From contig JAAEAF010003085.1 in assembly GCA_011037195.1 (NCBI GenBank), positions 1 through 64,000 on the forward strand: a stretch of 64,000 bases of DNA, written 5' to 3'. The translations under genes were made by a program, and so were the position numbers. This DNA is from Triatoma infestans (Eukaryota > Arthropoda > Insecta > Hemiptera > Reduviidae). This document shows positions 47,406 through 58,262 of this stretch, one piece after another; the stretch's first letter is position 1, and each line of letters begins with the position of its first letter. Below the pieces are notes generated by a model. The model ran no database searches. It had not been told where the DNA came from and saw only the letters and a program-made list of their open reading frames with translations.

Positions 47406-49750
47406 ATAAAGCATCAAACAAACTTCAAATAGTGATTTAATAAATATACGCGTTCAGTTAAAAAAAAAAAATACTTAAAGAAAATAATTGACTGGAAATT
47501 TCAATTTTCTCACAACGATAATAAAAGCAGACAAGAAAAAGAAATATAAAGCTGATAGAAGACAAAAGAAGATATATAGACGGTTAGCTTTTTAAAGCTG
47601 TACGTGAAGAAGTATGTGTCCTTAAGAAATGTGAATGACAGCAATTTATACCAAGACATAGGCGCAAGTTGAAAAAGAGAGGGGAGGTTAAAACAAAGAG
47701 CCAAGTGATGAATTAAACACATCTTATCATTCCCTCCTCCCCCCCCCCCCACATTCACATAACACACCACCTCTGAACTCTGGATATATTCACTGTGCTG
47801 CGCACCGAACATCTCATATGTCTTCGACGTGAGAGGAGAGGGGGGAAAAAAACGTTTTATGTACTGGAAAGAATGCTTTTATCTTAAATTGATTTTTTAT
47901 AAAATAAGATTACTAATTATCTCATTAAATATGAAGAGGTTTAATTTTTTTTTAATTTAATAAAAAAAAAAACCATATTATTTATATAGTTTTATTATCA
48001 GCTGTTGCCTTTGTGAACATGTGTTTAATGAAAATTAAACTAAACAAAATATATACCAACACTCTGAACTCTAATGATTGATATCGCCCTTGGTAATATG
48101 TTTTATGAGATGACATTACTAAATAATACTAGCATTTCTTTTATTTAGACATGTTTTTGGTTCAAAAACCTGCACCAGGATAATAGAAATTAGAAAAAAA
48201 AAGTCTGATGTGAAATACTACATAACTGTTTTCTTCTTTTGTAATTATTATAAGTGACAAATTTTATTAACTTTAAATTTTACATTTTGTCCAACAATAA
48301 GACAGAGGTAGTGAGAGAACAATTACCTATCCTGGCAGGTAGTACTAGTCCCACCCTAGATTAATACTGTAGTCCAGGAGAGAGTCATACATTTACGCCA
48401 CAAGATTTCCTCCACAACTAAATAAATCATTTTGCAAGTATTTAAAGGAAATCTTATAGTGTTTTTCCGAGCAAATAAAAATAAAAAAACATATTCGTTA
48501 ATACCGCATTTCCGTTTATATCGATTTTCTTTAAAATTGAAACTTTTACCATTGCTTTTAATGTATATTCTCAATATTACATAGTAGTAGGAACCATACT
48601 TGCACGAAGTGTACTTTAGTAAAAAGCTAAACATACTTCTCCCTCTCCAGAGAACCCTAAAAAAAAAACAAAACAAAAAAAAACTGACTTTCCGATTGAA
48701 ATAGATATAAGAAGTTTAAAGAACTCGACGGCAACCGTTGTCAGAAAATCGGCGAGCCACTACCAATCATTCGGAATATCAAGTTTTGAACTTTTCTGCA
48801 CACACACATTTTAGTTTTTTGTCATCCTTATTCCATATGAGTAAAATAAATTTAAACTAAGCAGTAGTAAAGGAACGAAACAGAAAGCAGAGCTGCATAT
48901 TAAAAATTATTAAAACATAAACCAATTTTTTAATAATTTATTCCAATAACAAAGCCAAGTTGAACAACAGATAACCTCAATTAACTTTTTCCCCAACCCA
49001 ATAAGATTGACAGATAAATAAGTCCTACAGCTCTTGCAACACGGGTAAGTATGAGAGACCATTATTAATAATATGTAATATGTATCATGTTCTATAAATA
49101 ATTGAAGAGTGGACAGTGAATTTCTGAGTCTTGTTTGAACGCGCAGAATTTCGCTGTTCAAGAGGGATCCCTAGATATCGGCACTATTTCTACAGGCTCG
49201 CTTTACCTCTTTGTTTACACTTATAACCAAATGCTGCTAACTTATTAACAAACCCTCATTGGTTCTCTGTTAACCACGTACACTTCTAATAATTTACCAC
49301 CGGAGTGATGCTTGTCACGAACCCACCTTAATAATATATATATATATATATAATCTTTCATCTTTCTACAACGCGTAGGTGTGAAATATATTACCTTAAC
49401 TAAATCAAATGGTAAAAGCGATCGAATATTTCTAACAGTTTAAATAATAACTTACTCATATGGAATACTGCAGACCAGGGAGGCCTTCTCAAGTGCAGTA
49501 GCAAGCGCTGCTCTTAGAGTTTCAAGAGCTCACAGCTGCATCATTTCGTGATAGGCACGGCGCTCTATGCTAGAGAGAATCGGCCCCACAGCTGTTCGTG
49601 CAGTAAAAACCTCTGGTCCAATGTGATTGGTTCCGTATTTATTTCCTCCATTTATCAAGTTTATTGGTAATAGCCTTGGGTTTGTCTTCTATTCTTGAAT
49701 TACAATAGAAACCAATGAAAACTTACACAACTTACTCTTGCATTTTCTCA
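47406..49750. other. Spacer with family A fragments and a GC-richer patch
   Basis: Family A pieces occur at ~48190-48820 ('gtctgatgtgaaatactac', 'gcatttccgtttatatcgattt'). A poly-C run lies near 47741-47751 and a (TA)n run near 49336. The segment 49465-49620 is GC-richer and unrecognised. Confidence 0.4.
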
Positions 49751-49845
49751 AACTTCAACCCTTAATTGTTGTGATGGTTGGTTCCGCAGATCTGGAAAGC
49801 ATCAGAGACATTTTCCGTGGAAGCCTGCTTCATTTTGTGGTCATC

Positions 49846-49875
49846 GACCGGTTTCGGGCGTTCGCCCATCTTCAG
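49846..49875 (-). ncRNA. Minimal hammerhead ribozyme motif (PH4 left arm)
   Basis: Minus strand: CTGAAGA, an extra T, stem II GGGC-GAAC-GCCC, GAAAC, CGGTC, all intact. Confidence 0.73.
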
Positions 49876-50055
49876 GATGCGCTTTTCAGACAGTGTGCCA
49901 ACACAGACTCGTACAGAGACTTAGTTTCACACTAACTGAGGTGTATATTTAAAATATGTTTTAAAATATGTGTATGTTTTAAACATACACCTCAGTTAGT
50001 GTGAAACTAAGTCTCTGTACGAGTCTGTGTTGGCACACTGTCTGAAAAGCGCATC

Positions 50056-50085
50056 CTGAAGGTGGGCGAACGCCCGAAACCGGTC
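50056..50085 (+). ncRNA. Hammerhead motif with core change (PH4 right arm)
   Basis: CTGAAGG in place of CTGAAGA: the conserved last A is G. Stem II, GAAAC and CGGTC are intact. Activity is likely reduced or lost. The one-base difference from the mirror arm is among the few asymmetries of this palindrome. Confidence 0.65.
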
Positions 50086-50309
50086 GATGACCACAAAATG
50101 AAGCAGGCTTCCACGGAAAATGTCTCTGATTCAACCATTAAATTTACTAGAAACTAGGAATTATAATAAATTCAAGTGTCCTTAAAATTATTTCATAATT
50201 TAGTGATGCTAAATGATAGGTCAGAAAGATAAGCCTTACGTCATCTCAAGTCAACGGAATAATATCAAGTCAACGGAATATCTCGTAGCTGCATATTTTT
50301 GATATTTCT

Positions 50310-50339
50310 GACCGGTTTCGGATTTTCATCCATCGTCAT
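50310..50339 (-). ncRNA. Hammerhead motif, mutated (family 2b left arm)
   Basis: Minus strand: ATGACGA in place of CTGACGA (core C lost), stem II GGAT-GAAA-ATCC, GAAAC, CGGTC. Confidence 0.6.
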
Positions 50340-50368
50340 ATTAAGACTCTGTACTTGAAAGCCTTACC

Positions 50369-50398
50369 CTGACGATTGATGAAAATCCGAAACCGGTT
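50369..50398 (+). ncRNA. Hammerhead motif (family 2b right arm)
   Basis: CTGACGA core intact and GAAAC intact. Stem II has one broken pair (TGAT versus ATCC), and the cleavage triplet is GTT instead of GTC, which is permitted but usually slower. Confidence 0.6.
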
Positions 50399-50429
50399 AG
50401 GAACATCACAAACATGCATGCTACGACGC

Positions 50430-51955
50430 AAAAAACCCAGATATTATCTGCGGATCCATCCACATATTCAATAGAGGACTGATGACTCCATTAAAGTATC
50501 ATTTCAACAACTACTACATTCATCACCATTGATCACCATTTTACTATCTAATAAGGTCCTTAAAGTAAAAGGAACCTAATAATAAGAATTTCACAGCAAA
50601 CGGGAAAGATAAAAAATGCTATAGCGACTGACAGATAAAACGTGTTCTACAAAATAGCCCAACCAATGAAATTCTAGGAACAGTTGTCAAAAATAATCTG
50701 TATGGATAATAATCTATCTCGTTCAAAACTGGCGGAACACCTAGATTAAGTACGTATTAATATATGTTTCACACATTTTGCACAAACATAATAACTGTTT
50801 ACTAATATTGATGTATTATAAATATGAACGAACTATTTTTTTTTTTTTGAAGAGGGGAGGACCCATTCTTGAATACTGTTTATCATAACGGCACTGTTCT
50901 ATGAAATAATATACATCCATTATTATAATATTAAAAAAAATAAAATGAAGTGGGGTCAAAAAAGAAAAGAAAAAGACTATATCGTTTCTTTCAAACATGT
51001 TTCACACTCAATTACACGCTTTGTTAATAATTTTATATGAATAGAAGAAGATATTTTTGGGGTTTTCCGAAATGACGTTTTGGTATCAACTTAGAAAACC
51101 ACCTCGTTCAAACCTATATGCACTGCACATTCTCCGGGTGCGCCCCTCTACGCCAGGGGTTCAGCCCTTAGGTACTTGAAGTGTTGTAGAAGGAGTAGTG
51201 GAGACACAACCCTTGCTGTGTGCGGCGAAGGTTACCTACAGGTCAGAGGACACGGCTACCCTCTATTGAAGGGGGCCAAAGGGGGCTCTTGTGCTTGCAC
51301 CCTGCCATCGGCTTGAGAAGAGAGCTTGGCTCTGAAAGAAAAGAGAGACAGAGAGCTTTAAATCCCCAAAAGGAGAAGACATATGAGGGAGAAATATAAC
51401 CCCTTCATATTTTCTTTTATTTTTCTATACAGCCTCTTGAATCATTTGTTACTAATAATGTCAAACACTTCACACTCCATTTAGAAAAAAAAACTATACC
51501 TAAATACACCTGGTACAGGATTGCCTAGACATGAACTTGTCACTGACATCATAATTATATTCACTGGTCGACCAAAACTTGTATGAGAGATTAAAAATAT
51601 AACTGACAATCTTTCTCATACCATTCTTTATTTAAAATTATTATTAATATTTTTTAACGTAAATTTACAGCAATCTTGATAAATTGCATCAAGATCTAAC
51701 GTTTCTTAGGCGTCACATATGATGGTTGAAAAGCTACTTTTTCTTAAATTGGTAACTCGTCTAATTGTAAAACTAAATTTTACTTGATTTGACCGGTAAT
51801 TTACTAAGAAATTTCGGTTTTGAAGTAGGCGCAGCTTCAGTTTCCTCAATCAAAATAAAGGAGGACAGAGAGAGCTGTAAGCATAATTTGACTCAGAAGT
51901 TTCGAAAAAAATGTTCAAGCGCCAAGAATAGAAGATAACCAACGTCTCTACCAAT
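50430..51955. other. Spacer with a GC-rich unclassified segment
   Basis: AT-rich except 51115-51360, which is GC-rich and contains 'gaagggggccaaagggggctc'. I could not assign it; a retrotransposon untranslated region is possible. Confidence 0.35.
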
Positions 51956-51959
51956 TAAA

Positions 51960-52215
51960 CTTCATGAACTCTTCATGAAATAGAGGAAAATACGAAACCG
52001 GTCATATTGGACTAGGGGACTTTTCAGTGCAGGACCAGCCTGCGGGCAGAATTTCGAGATTCTTTTCTGTGACAGCCTGCCTGAATTTGTGATCAACGAT
52101 CGGTTTCAGATGTTCATCTAACTTCTGGATTTCTGGGCAAACATAGCGATAACATTGATTGTATACGTCAAAATAAATTTTGAAACTGAGAGCTCTTGTT
52201 AGCAGTTCCACATTT
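51960..52215. mobile_element. Eroded family 1-like palindromic element (PH6)
   Basis: The minus strand from ~52140 to 52030 parallels family 1 word by word: a ribozyme-like region, 'gttgatcacaaattcaggcagg' and 'ctgtcacagaaaagaatctcg'. At the left, 'atacgaaaccggtcatattgg' (51987) is part of a plus-strand arm. The ribozyme region has CAGAAGT for CTGAAGA, but stem II is AGAT-GAAC-ATCT, fully paired with different bases from family 1. A distant or old relative. Confidence 0.55.
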
Positions 52216-52334
52216 AATAAATAAATAAAATCACGTTATGTCCTATTGTCTGTAAAAGAGAAAAGTCTCAACTGGCAAAACATTCTTCAACAACTGGACA
52301 TGCAATAAATGCTGAACACACCAGAGTCACCAGA

Positions 52335-52455
52335 GTTCCTAGGAGCCTCTACAGCTCACTGTTCGAGACAACACTGTCCGGAGGCCGACAGTGCACTGAG
52401 AAGGCTCCGAGCCATAGATGTTGAAGCGCCTTAAATTTAAAAAAAAAAAAAACAC
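52335..52455 (+). mobile_element. SINE body without a recognisable head (copy S5)
   Basis: Central block CCTAGGAGCCTCTACAGCTC, ACTGTCCGGAGGCCGACAGT and GCACTGAGAAGGCTCC, then the tail 'gaagcgccttaaatttaaaaaa'. Same type as S4 (37.1 kb). The upstream tRNA-like part is missing or 5'-truncated. Confidence 0.65.
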
Positions 52456-52905
52456 ACTAGAGTCCTTGCCTAAGTAAACAATGTTATGAATATGGCGTAA
52501 GAGTAGAATCAGAAATTGAGAAAAAGACAGACTGTTTAAATTGAGATGATGGACACCGTCTGAGCAGAAGACGGTTCCTCTGCTCAGAGAAAAAAGAGAT
52601 CAATGAAAAGGTTTTCCTGATTAAATGCTGTAGAACTTTAACGGAAGCGCGGTGGGAGGGAAGACTTAAACATAGTCACCCAATCACATGCATGGAAGGA
52701 AGAATTAATCTCCCAAAATAACTACATCCACAACACTACCCTAAAGAAGCCTACTGAAATAATACAGAAAAGTCGGTTTATAAAAAAAAAAAAAGTATTT
52801 CGACCAATGGCACGATCACATTTCGGAAACCTACATGCTTTGCACTATATACGTTATTTGAATTGTCGCTTACCAATCGTCCGTTTTAAATGATATTAAA
52901 AACTT
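52456..52905. other. Spacer, nothing recognised
   Basis: A repeated word 'gagcagaagacggttcctctgctc' near 52560 forms a small inverted repeat. No gene or element was identified. Confidence 0.3.
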
Positions 52906-53224
52906 TCTGTCCAAATATTCAAAACTGAATTATCACCGGATATGTGTGAATTAAAATCCCCTAAGTTAAACAAATATTTTGAGCAAATGGTCTAATGTGT
53001 TCGTAACAAAAAACAAAAAATCACACATGAAGAGCAAACTTGACAATCCGTTTAGTTAACACCAAGGACATCCAATACCACATTGAGGTAAATATCCTTC
53101 ACTTCCTGGCATTGCAATTTACTGATTTTCTTTTCCAGTTCCCCGCGATGAACTTTGAAACTGTTTCAAAAATCCCATTTTGAAGAAATCGGATTAACTG
53201 GGAATGTGCAACTTTATTGAATAG

Positions 53225-54130
53225 TTCTTTTTTTTACTTTCTGTTACTCCTAGTAACGTGATCAAATTTGATCGTGATTTGCGATCATCACAAATTTTTG
53301 AAATTGAGTTTTCACCGGAAACACATGATTTCACGATTCCTAGTTGTGAAAAAAAAAAATTAAAAATGAAAAATCGCAGGAAGCTCAGACTCGTTATTTC
53401 CTCAGCCTAGATACTAACACCGCATCTGACACGAAAGTTTCGGGGCAAACACCATCAACCGGAAGTGCGACTTTACGGAATTTTTTTCATTTTTTTTTTT
53501 AACGATTTTCTTGCAACTTCGTATACTTTTTAAACAGATAAATGCCTATTATTTTTGTTTAAACCTTTCTCTAGAAAAATTGGTTTGAGGCGGGGAGTTG
53601 TGGGTGAAAAAGTAGCGTTAATCTTACCACTAATTACCATTTCAATATTGTGTGTATGGTTCTGATACTAGTTTAATACTAATATGTGCTAGAAATATTG
53701 TTGGAATTCCCAATTTAAAAAAAAAGATCGGTTAACCGGAAGTGTAACTTTAAAGAATAGGTTTTTTTCAGTTTTTTTTTGGAATTTTCATGAAAACGAC
53801 TAAAACGATTTCCATTAAACTTGGAAAGCTAAGTACTTATATATAAACCTATCACTATTATTTATAACTCTCCCCCCCATAAATTTGGATTTTTAGATAG
53901 TTCTGCGTGGAATTTGTGGCATTAAATTTCAAATATTATATGTGGGGTTGGTTCATTATTATTGGCTCGATCTTTTGGTCTACAATAAAGTCATAAAGTC
54001 ACTTCTCTAACTGTCTGGATTGGTAGAATGGTATTTGCCCCACATCACCATCTCTATATGTTATGACGAATGAATGAAATTGCCAGATAGGTGTATAGAA
54101 AAGGTCTGGTGTGAGTGTTTCACGCCAGAT
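53225..54130 (-). repeat. Family A interspersed repeat, minus copy, near full length
   Basis: Reading right to left: the opening complement 'gtctggtgtgagtgtttcacgcc' (54105-54125), then modules with CCGGAAGT at 53735 and 53460. The end 'tttcaccggaaacacatg' (53310) and 'actttctgttactcctagtaacg' closes the copy. Confidence 0.75.
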
Positions 54131-55330
54131 TTTGTTTTTATTTTATTTGTTATTTTTCAAGTTTTTTTGTGATTTCTCTGAAAATGACTCGAATGGATGG
54201 ATTTCCTATAGATTTGTTATACTAAATACACATATTAAGGGGTAATACTTTTATTTAAAACACTATATCATCGGAAAATTGATTTTTCCAATCAGAAGAA
54301 ACTGGGACGTTTAAATTGCGGTATTCGATAGAATATAAAATTCCTATTACCGGTCAACTAAACTCTGAATACGAAAATGTTGTGTTAATGATACCGTATT
54401 TTTTGTTTTGTTTTTTGTTTTGTTTTTTTTAAATTCAAAAAAGCCGAATACAAACTGAACTATTTTTAACGACAATTTGGACACAGTTAAGTCCAAACTA
54501 AGTAAAAAATGAATATATGTGTACACCTACATATATATCACAAACTAAATCCATTTAAAGAAATTTATGATAGTTTGTAAGGTAATTTTTTTCCATGTTT
54601 ATTAATTTTTTTTCACATTATTAAATATAAAAAGGCAAACAAAAAGTAAATAAATAAATAAATAAATTTATAGTTTCTAAACAAATAAATTTTAAATGAT
54701 TTCATTTTATTATCAATTATTGTCAAAAAAGAAAAAAAAAAACATCAAACAGAACGAAGAAGAAGAACAGATACAATAATAAAAGAAGAAGAAATAAAAA
54801 AGAATATATATATATACAAATCCCCATAAATTGGATCGTAAAATGTAACCTTGAAACAATCTAAAATAATAAAAAGAAGTTGACATAATTCTTTCTCTTT
54901 CTACCAATCATAGAAGAAGAGATAGTTTAGCCAAAGCGTTTCTCTATTTTATTATTATTACTATAGTTTTATTTAATTTTTTTTTTTTTTTAATAAAAAA
55001 ATTAAAAATAAATATTTAAAAATCGTAAAAATAAAATACGAGAATAAAAAAAAGATTTTTTTTATCATTTTTTTTTTTTAATTAATTTTTATATGTTTTA
55101 CAATTTTCTTATCAAAAAATTTTGCAAGAGAATGATGATTATCTCCCATTCTTATTAGCTAACCATTCCTGGTATCTATTTATTTTAGGATAAACAAACA
55201 GAAGAAGAAATAAATTTCAAATAAAAAGTTAAATTAATGACAAAATAAAAAAAAAAAAAAAACAATATTTCTTACATTATTCCAATAGCTAAATCGATAA
55301 ACAACAGATATTGTGTTTTCAATATAAAAA
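54131..55330. other. AT-rich, low-complexity spacer
   Basis: Very long A/T-rich stretch with (AAT)n-like and A-run repeats and no supported features. Confidence 0.5.
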
Positions 55331-55333
55331 AAA

Positions 55334-56349
55334 TCTGGTGTAAAACACTCACACAACTTTCTCTTACTCTAGTTCTCAAAATTATAATTGACAAAAATTT
55401 TATAGTTTGTGTATCAAATTTAATGAAATTCGTCGAAAACTAAAAAGAAAACTGTTCAGTAAAAGCCCACTTTCGGTTTATTAATTTTCTTGCAACTCGG
55501 ATTTTTGGCCCTCTATTATTTATTTCTAATTAATTTTGTTTGGAGATAGAATTGTATAATCAACTACATGATAGCATTTTAGAGAAAAACATAATCCCAC
55601 ACAACTCCCTTACTTAAAAGTGTCCTTGAATGAATTTTTCCAGAGAAAAGTTTTAAATAAAAGTTATAGATCATTTTATGTTTAGTTTATATAAGAAGTT
55701 TCAAGAAAATCGTCGTAGTCATTTTTGAGAAAATCGCGAAAAAGAAAAAAAAAAATCATTTAGTAAAGTGGTAAAGTAAACGCACTTCCGGTTATCCGAT
55801 TTTTTCAAATTCGGAATTTCAACAACATATTTTATTCCAATTAACAGTATTTAGATGACAGAATTGTCTTATAAACTGAAATAGCACTATAGATGAAAAC
55901 CTAACCCCACCCTTCCCCCAAAAGTGCCCTTAAATAAATTTTCCCACAGAAATGTTTCAAATAAAAGTTGTAGCACTTTGTATGTGTAGTTGATATACGT
56001 ATCAAGTTTGAAGAAAATCGTCGGAGCCATTGCTGAGAAAATCGCAAAAAAGTATAAAAATTAACTACTAAAGTGGTACTTCCGGTTGAGGAATATTGAC
56101 AGATAACGTACTGACAGAACCTATGGTGATACTAAACGGAATATCAAGTTTCAACTTTCTACGGTTTTTCGTCTTTGAGCTATGCTTTTCACATAAATAC
56201 ACACACACATTCACACACACACAGACCATTGCTAAAAACCACTTTTTTGGACTCAGGGGGACCTCAAAACGGATATTACCGGTGAAAACTCGATATCAAA
56301 AATTTGACACGATTACAGTACTTCCTCTTACTAGTAGTAAGAGAAAGTA
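55334..56349 (+). repeat. Family A interspersed repeat, near full length (copy A3)
   Basis: Collinear with A1 and A2. It opens TCTGGTGTAAAACACTCAC. Modules begin at ~55470 (cccactttcggttt), 55784 (gcacttccggttatcc) and 56077 (gtacttccggttgagg). There is a CA-rich tract near 56196-56225. It ends CTTCCTCTTACTAGTAGTAAGAGAAAGTA, where the two halves pair as a hairpin. The strong similarity among A1-A3 suggests fairly recent spread. Confidence 0.88.
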
Positions 56350-56997
56350 AAAATGTTATTACTTGGGTAAGCATACGAAGTTTTAAACATACATTTAAAA
56401 AAACAATGAACAACAAACTGAATGTTTAGAAAAAAAAAAAACAATTTTCTTATTGTAAAGAAAAATAGAAGTTTTTTTTTTAAATTTTCTTTTTCAAATC
56501 ACGTTTCCTGAAAACAGAAAGAGTTTTACTGTAAACTATAAAGTAAAATGGGGTGATTCGGTAATATTACTTTTCTTAACGGTTTTTAACGGTTAAGACA
56601 TTTTTATTGTCTTTTTTTTTATTGCTTTAAATGGAAGTATTAAGATCGTGTCAAATTTTTCAAATTGTGTTTTAACCAGACAACATACTTGTTTTGAGCT
56701 CCCATGAGTAGGAAAAAAGCCATTTTAAGCAATATTCAGGGTGTGTGTAAAATAGAATTGTTATAAAGACAACAAATCCGAAAAATCCGGAGAATGCTTT
56801 AAACTTTAATATTCGTTTTGGTATCACCAGGAAAATTGAATTTCTTGGTCATAATCCGTTATCCATTATGTGTTTTAGGCTATTAGTAAAGGCTATTTAT
56901 TTTTTCAGCTTCGTTATTTTCAACATATGGTCCATGATATTCTTTAAACTTATGTACTAATTATACGCATAACTAACTTTATATGTTATCAATTTTA

Positions 56998-57583
56998 TCA
57001 ATAGGAATGCCGAGGCAAACTTCATGACCTGGACAGAAATAATAGCACACCCTCTTTTGGGCGCCTAGAACATGTTGGCCTAAAAAGTTATGAAAAGGTC
57101 GTGGCTCTACCAAAGCAAGGTCTTAACTAAACCAGTCTTGACATCGGGAAACCATTTTATGTGATAAGATTCCAGTCCTTCCAAGAAGTGCTCAGAATGA
57201 GGAGGAAGTCAATGCTATGTTTAACCCTCCCAGAGATTGAAGCTTTTACTGGGCAGCGACATTCGGAAAAGTGCTGAGACTTGTATCAAGATCTGAGCAT
57301 CTACTGCCGCTTCGTAAGTGTGATAGGTTGCTTCACAGGACATTTTAGGATCCGGGTGACATCTGAAGAAGTTCGACCTAAAATGCTATAGCACCTGTAA
57401 ATTTTATGGGTGATGGAGGGATTCCAATTCTCCTACAGGCTGCCGAGGCTATCATCCAGAGCAGGTATCAAGTCTGGGCGCATTCTGGGTATTAAAAGAG
57501 GAAATATCTTCCCTAGAACTGTCCCAGATCATGAAATTTGGAGAGTTGGAGAAATGGATTTTGTGAAGGGTGCTATTAGTTGA
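56998..57583 (+). pseudogene. Decayed non-LTR retrotransposon C-terminus
   Basis: One frame gives VIGCFTGHFRIRVTSEEV around 57320-57380, close to the 'lvG.LTGHf.l..H' block. Downstream comes RILGIKRGNIFPRTVPDHEI then WRVGEMDFVKGAIS before a stop, like the 'R...lG' tail that closes such ORFs. Stops interrupt it, and the Cys residues of the zinc knuckle are not clear. Less certain than the other LINE ends. Confidence 0.45.
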
Positions 57584-58094
57584 AAGATCAAAAAAAAAGA
57601 AGCCTCTATACATAAACAGTTTTCCTGAAAAGTTTATATTTTGGCGGGTTCTAGACATGCAGTAAGTAATCTCTAGCTTGTAAAGTGTAAAAGTATCGGA
57701 ATAAGGTATAAGCCAATGGAAATGAGTGTTTGTATCGTTTGCCGGAGTTTGCCAGCGGATACGCTAAACCTAATAATTTGCAATTCCAACCGTATTTGCT
57801 GGGCCTAAGTTCAGTGGGTGGTTTGGATGGTGTCAAGGTTAGCGATATTTATTTCATTAGACACTGGGAAAGAACTCTGAATATGTAGATAGTATAATTT
57901 TCCATACCGAAGTTTACATCGATGCTGCATTTTGCCAAGTGAGTCTGGCATAATTAAAAGTCCATGAGAATGAATATGTCCAAATGAATTCTCCTGGGTT
58001 AAAGTGTTAGATTAGATTAGATTCTGTAAGATTTGGTTATTAGCTTACGCCCTTGCGACCACTATGGGTCTAATGTGGTACCAACAAGTTAGAC

Positions 58095-58262
58095 TACCAT
58101 AGCCTGTCCGGTCTGTTTAATTAGACTTAGAACTCTGGAGAAAGGGAGACTCCTGGATGAAGCTTGAAGGCACTCACAAGTTAGAGTACACTTTCCCATC
58201 CTGTCTGTTTAATTAGACTTTGGAATCAGGAGAAAGACACCTGGATGGAACTTGAAGGCGTG
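58095..58262. repeat. Two-copy tandem repeat (~90 bp unit)
   Basis: 'cctgtc(cgg)tctgtttaattagact' followed by 'ggagaaag...ctcctggatg.a.cttgaaggc' occurs twice in a row, with small indels between the copies. Confidence 0.6.

Larger units (their letters stand above)
49768..50129. mobile_element. Palindromic hammerhead element, family 1, best-preserved palindrome (PH4)
   Basis: Flanks TTCAACCCTTAA and TTCAACCATTAA (49754-49765 and 50130-50141) are a target duplication with one mismatch. The head is at 49768-49801. Nearly perfect inverted arms follow, from 49802 to 50129, centred near 49965. A further inner palindrome 'catacacctcagttagtgtg' includes the loop region. Both arms still match over ~150 bases, so the copy is young or kept homogeneous by gene conversion. 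Confidence 0.9.
50283..50425. mobile_element. Palindromic hammerhead element, family 2, shortened (copy b)
   Basis: Two inverted arms share 'cgtagc.tgcatatttttgat', 'ttctgaccggtttcgg' and 'attttcatccatcgtca'. They meet after only ~35 bases of loop (50340-50368), so the inner arms of copy a are missing. Outer limits are uncertain. A 20-base tandem duplication (tcaagtcaacggaata twice) lies just before it. Confidence 0.7.

Noticed and set aside
57360..57400. CTGAAGAAG near 57364 as a further hammerhead
   Set aside because: No paired stem II and no GAAAC block follow.
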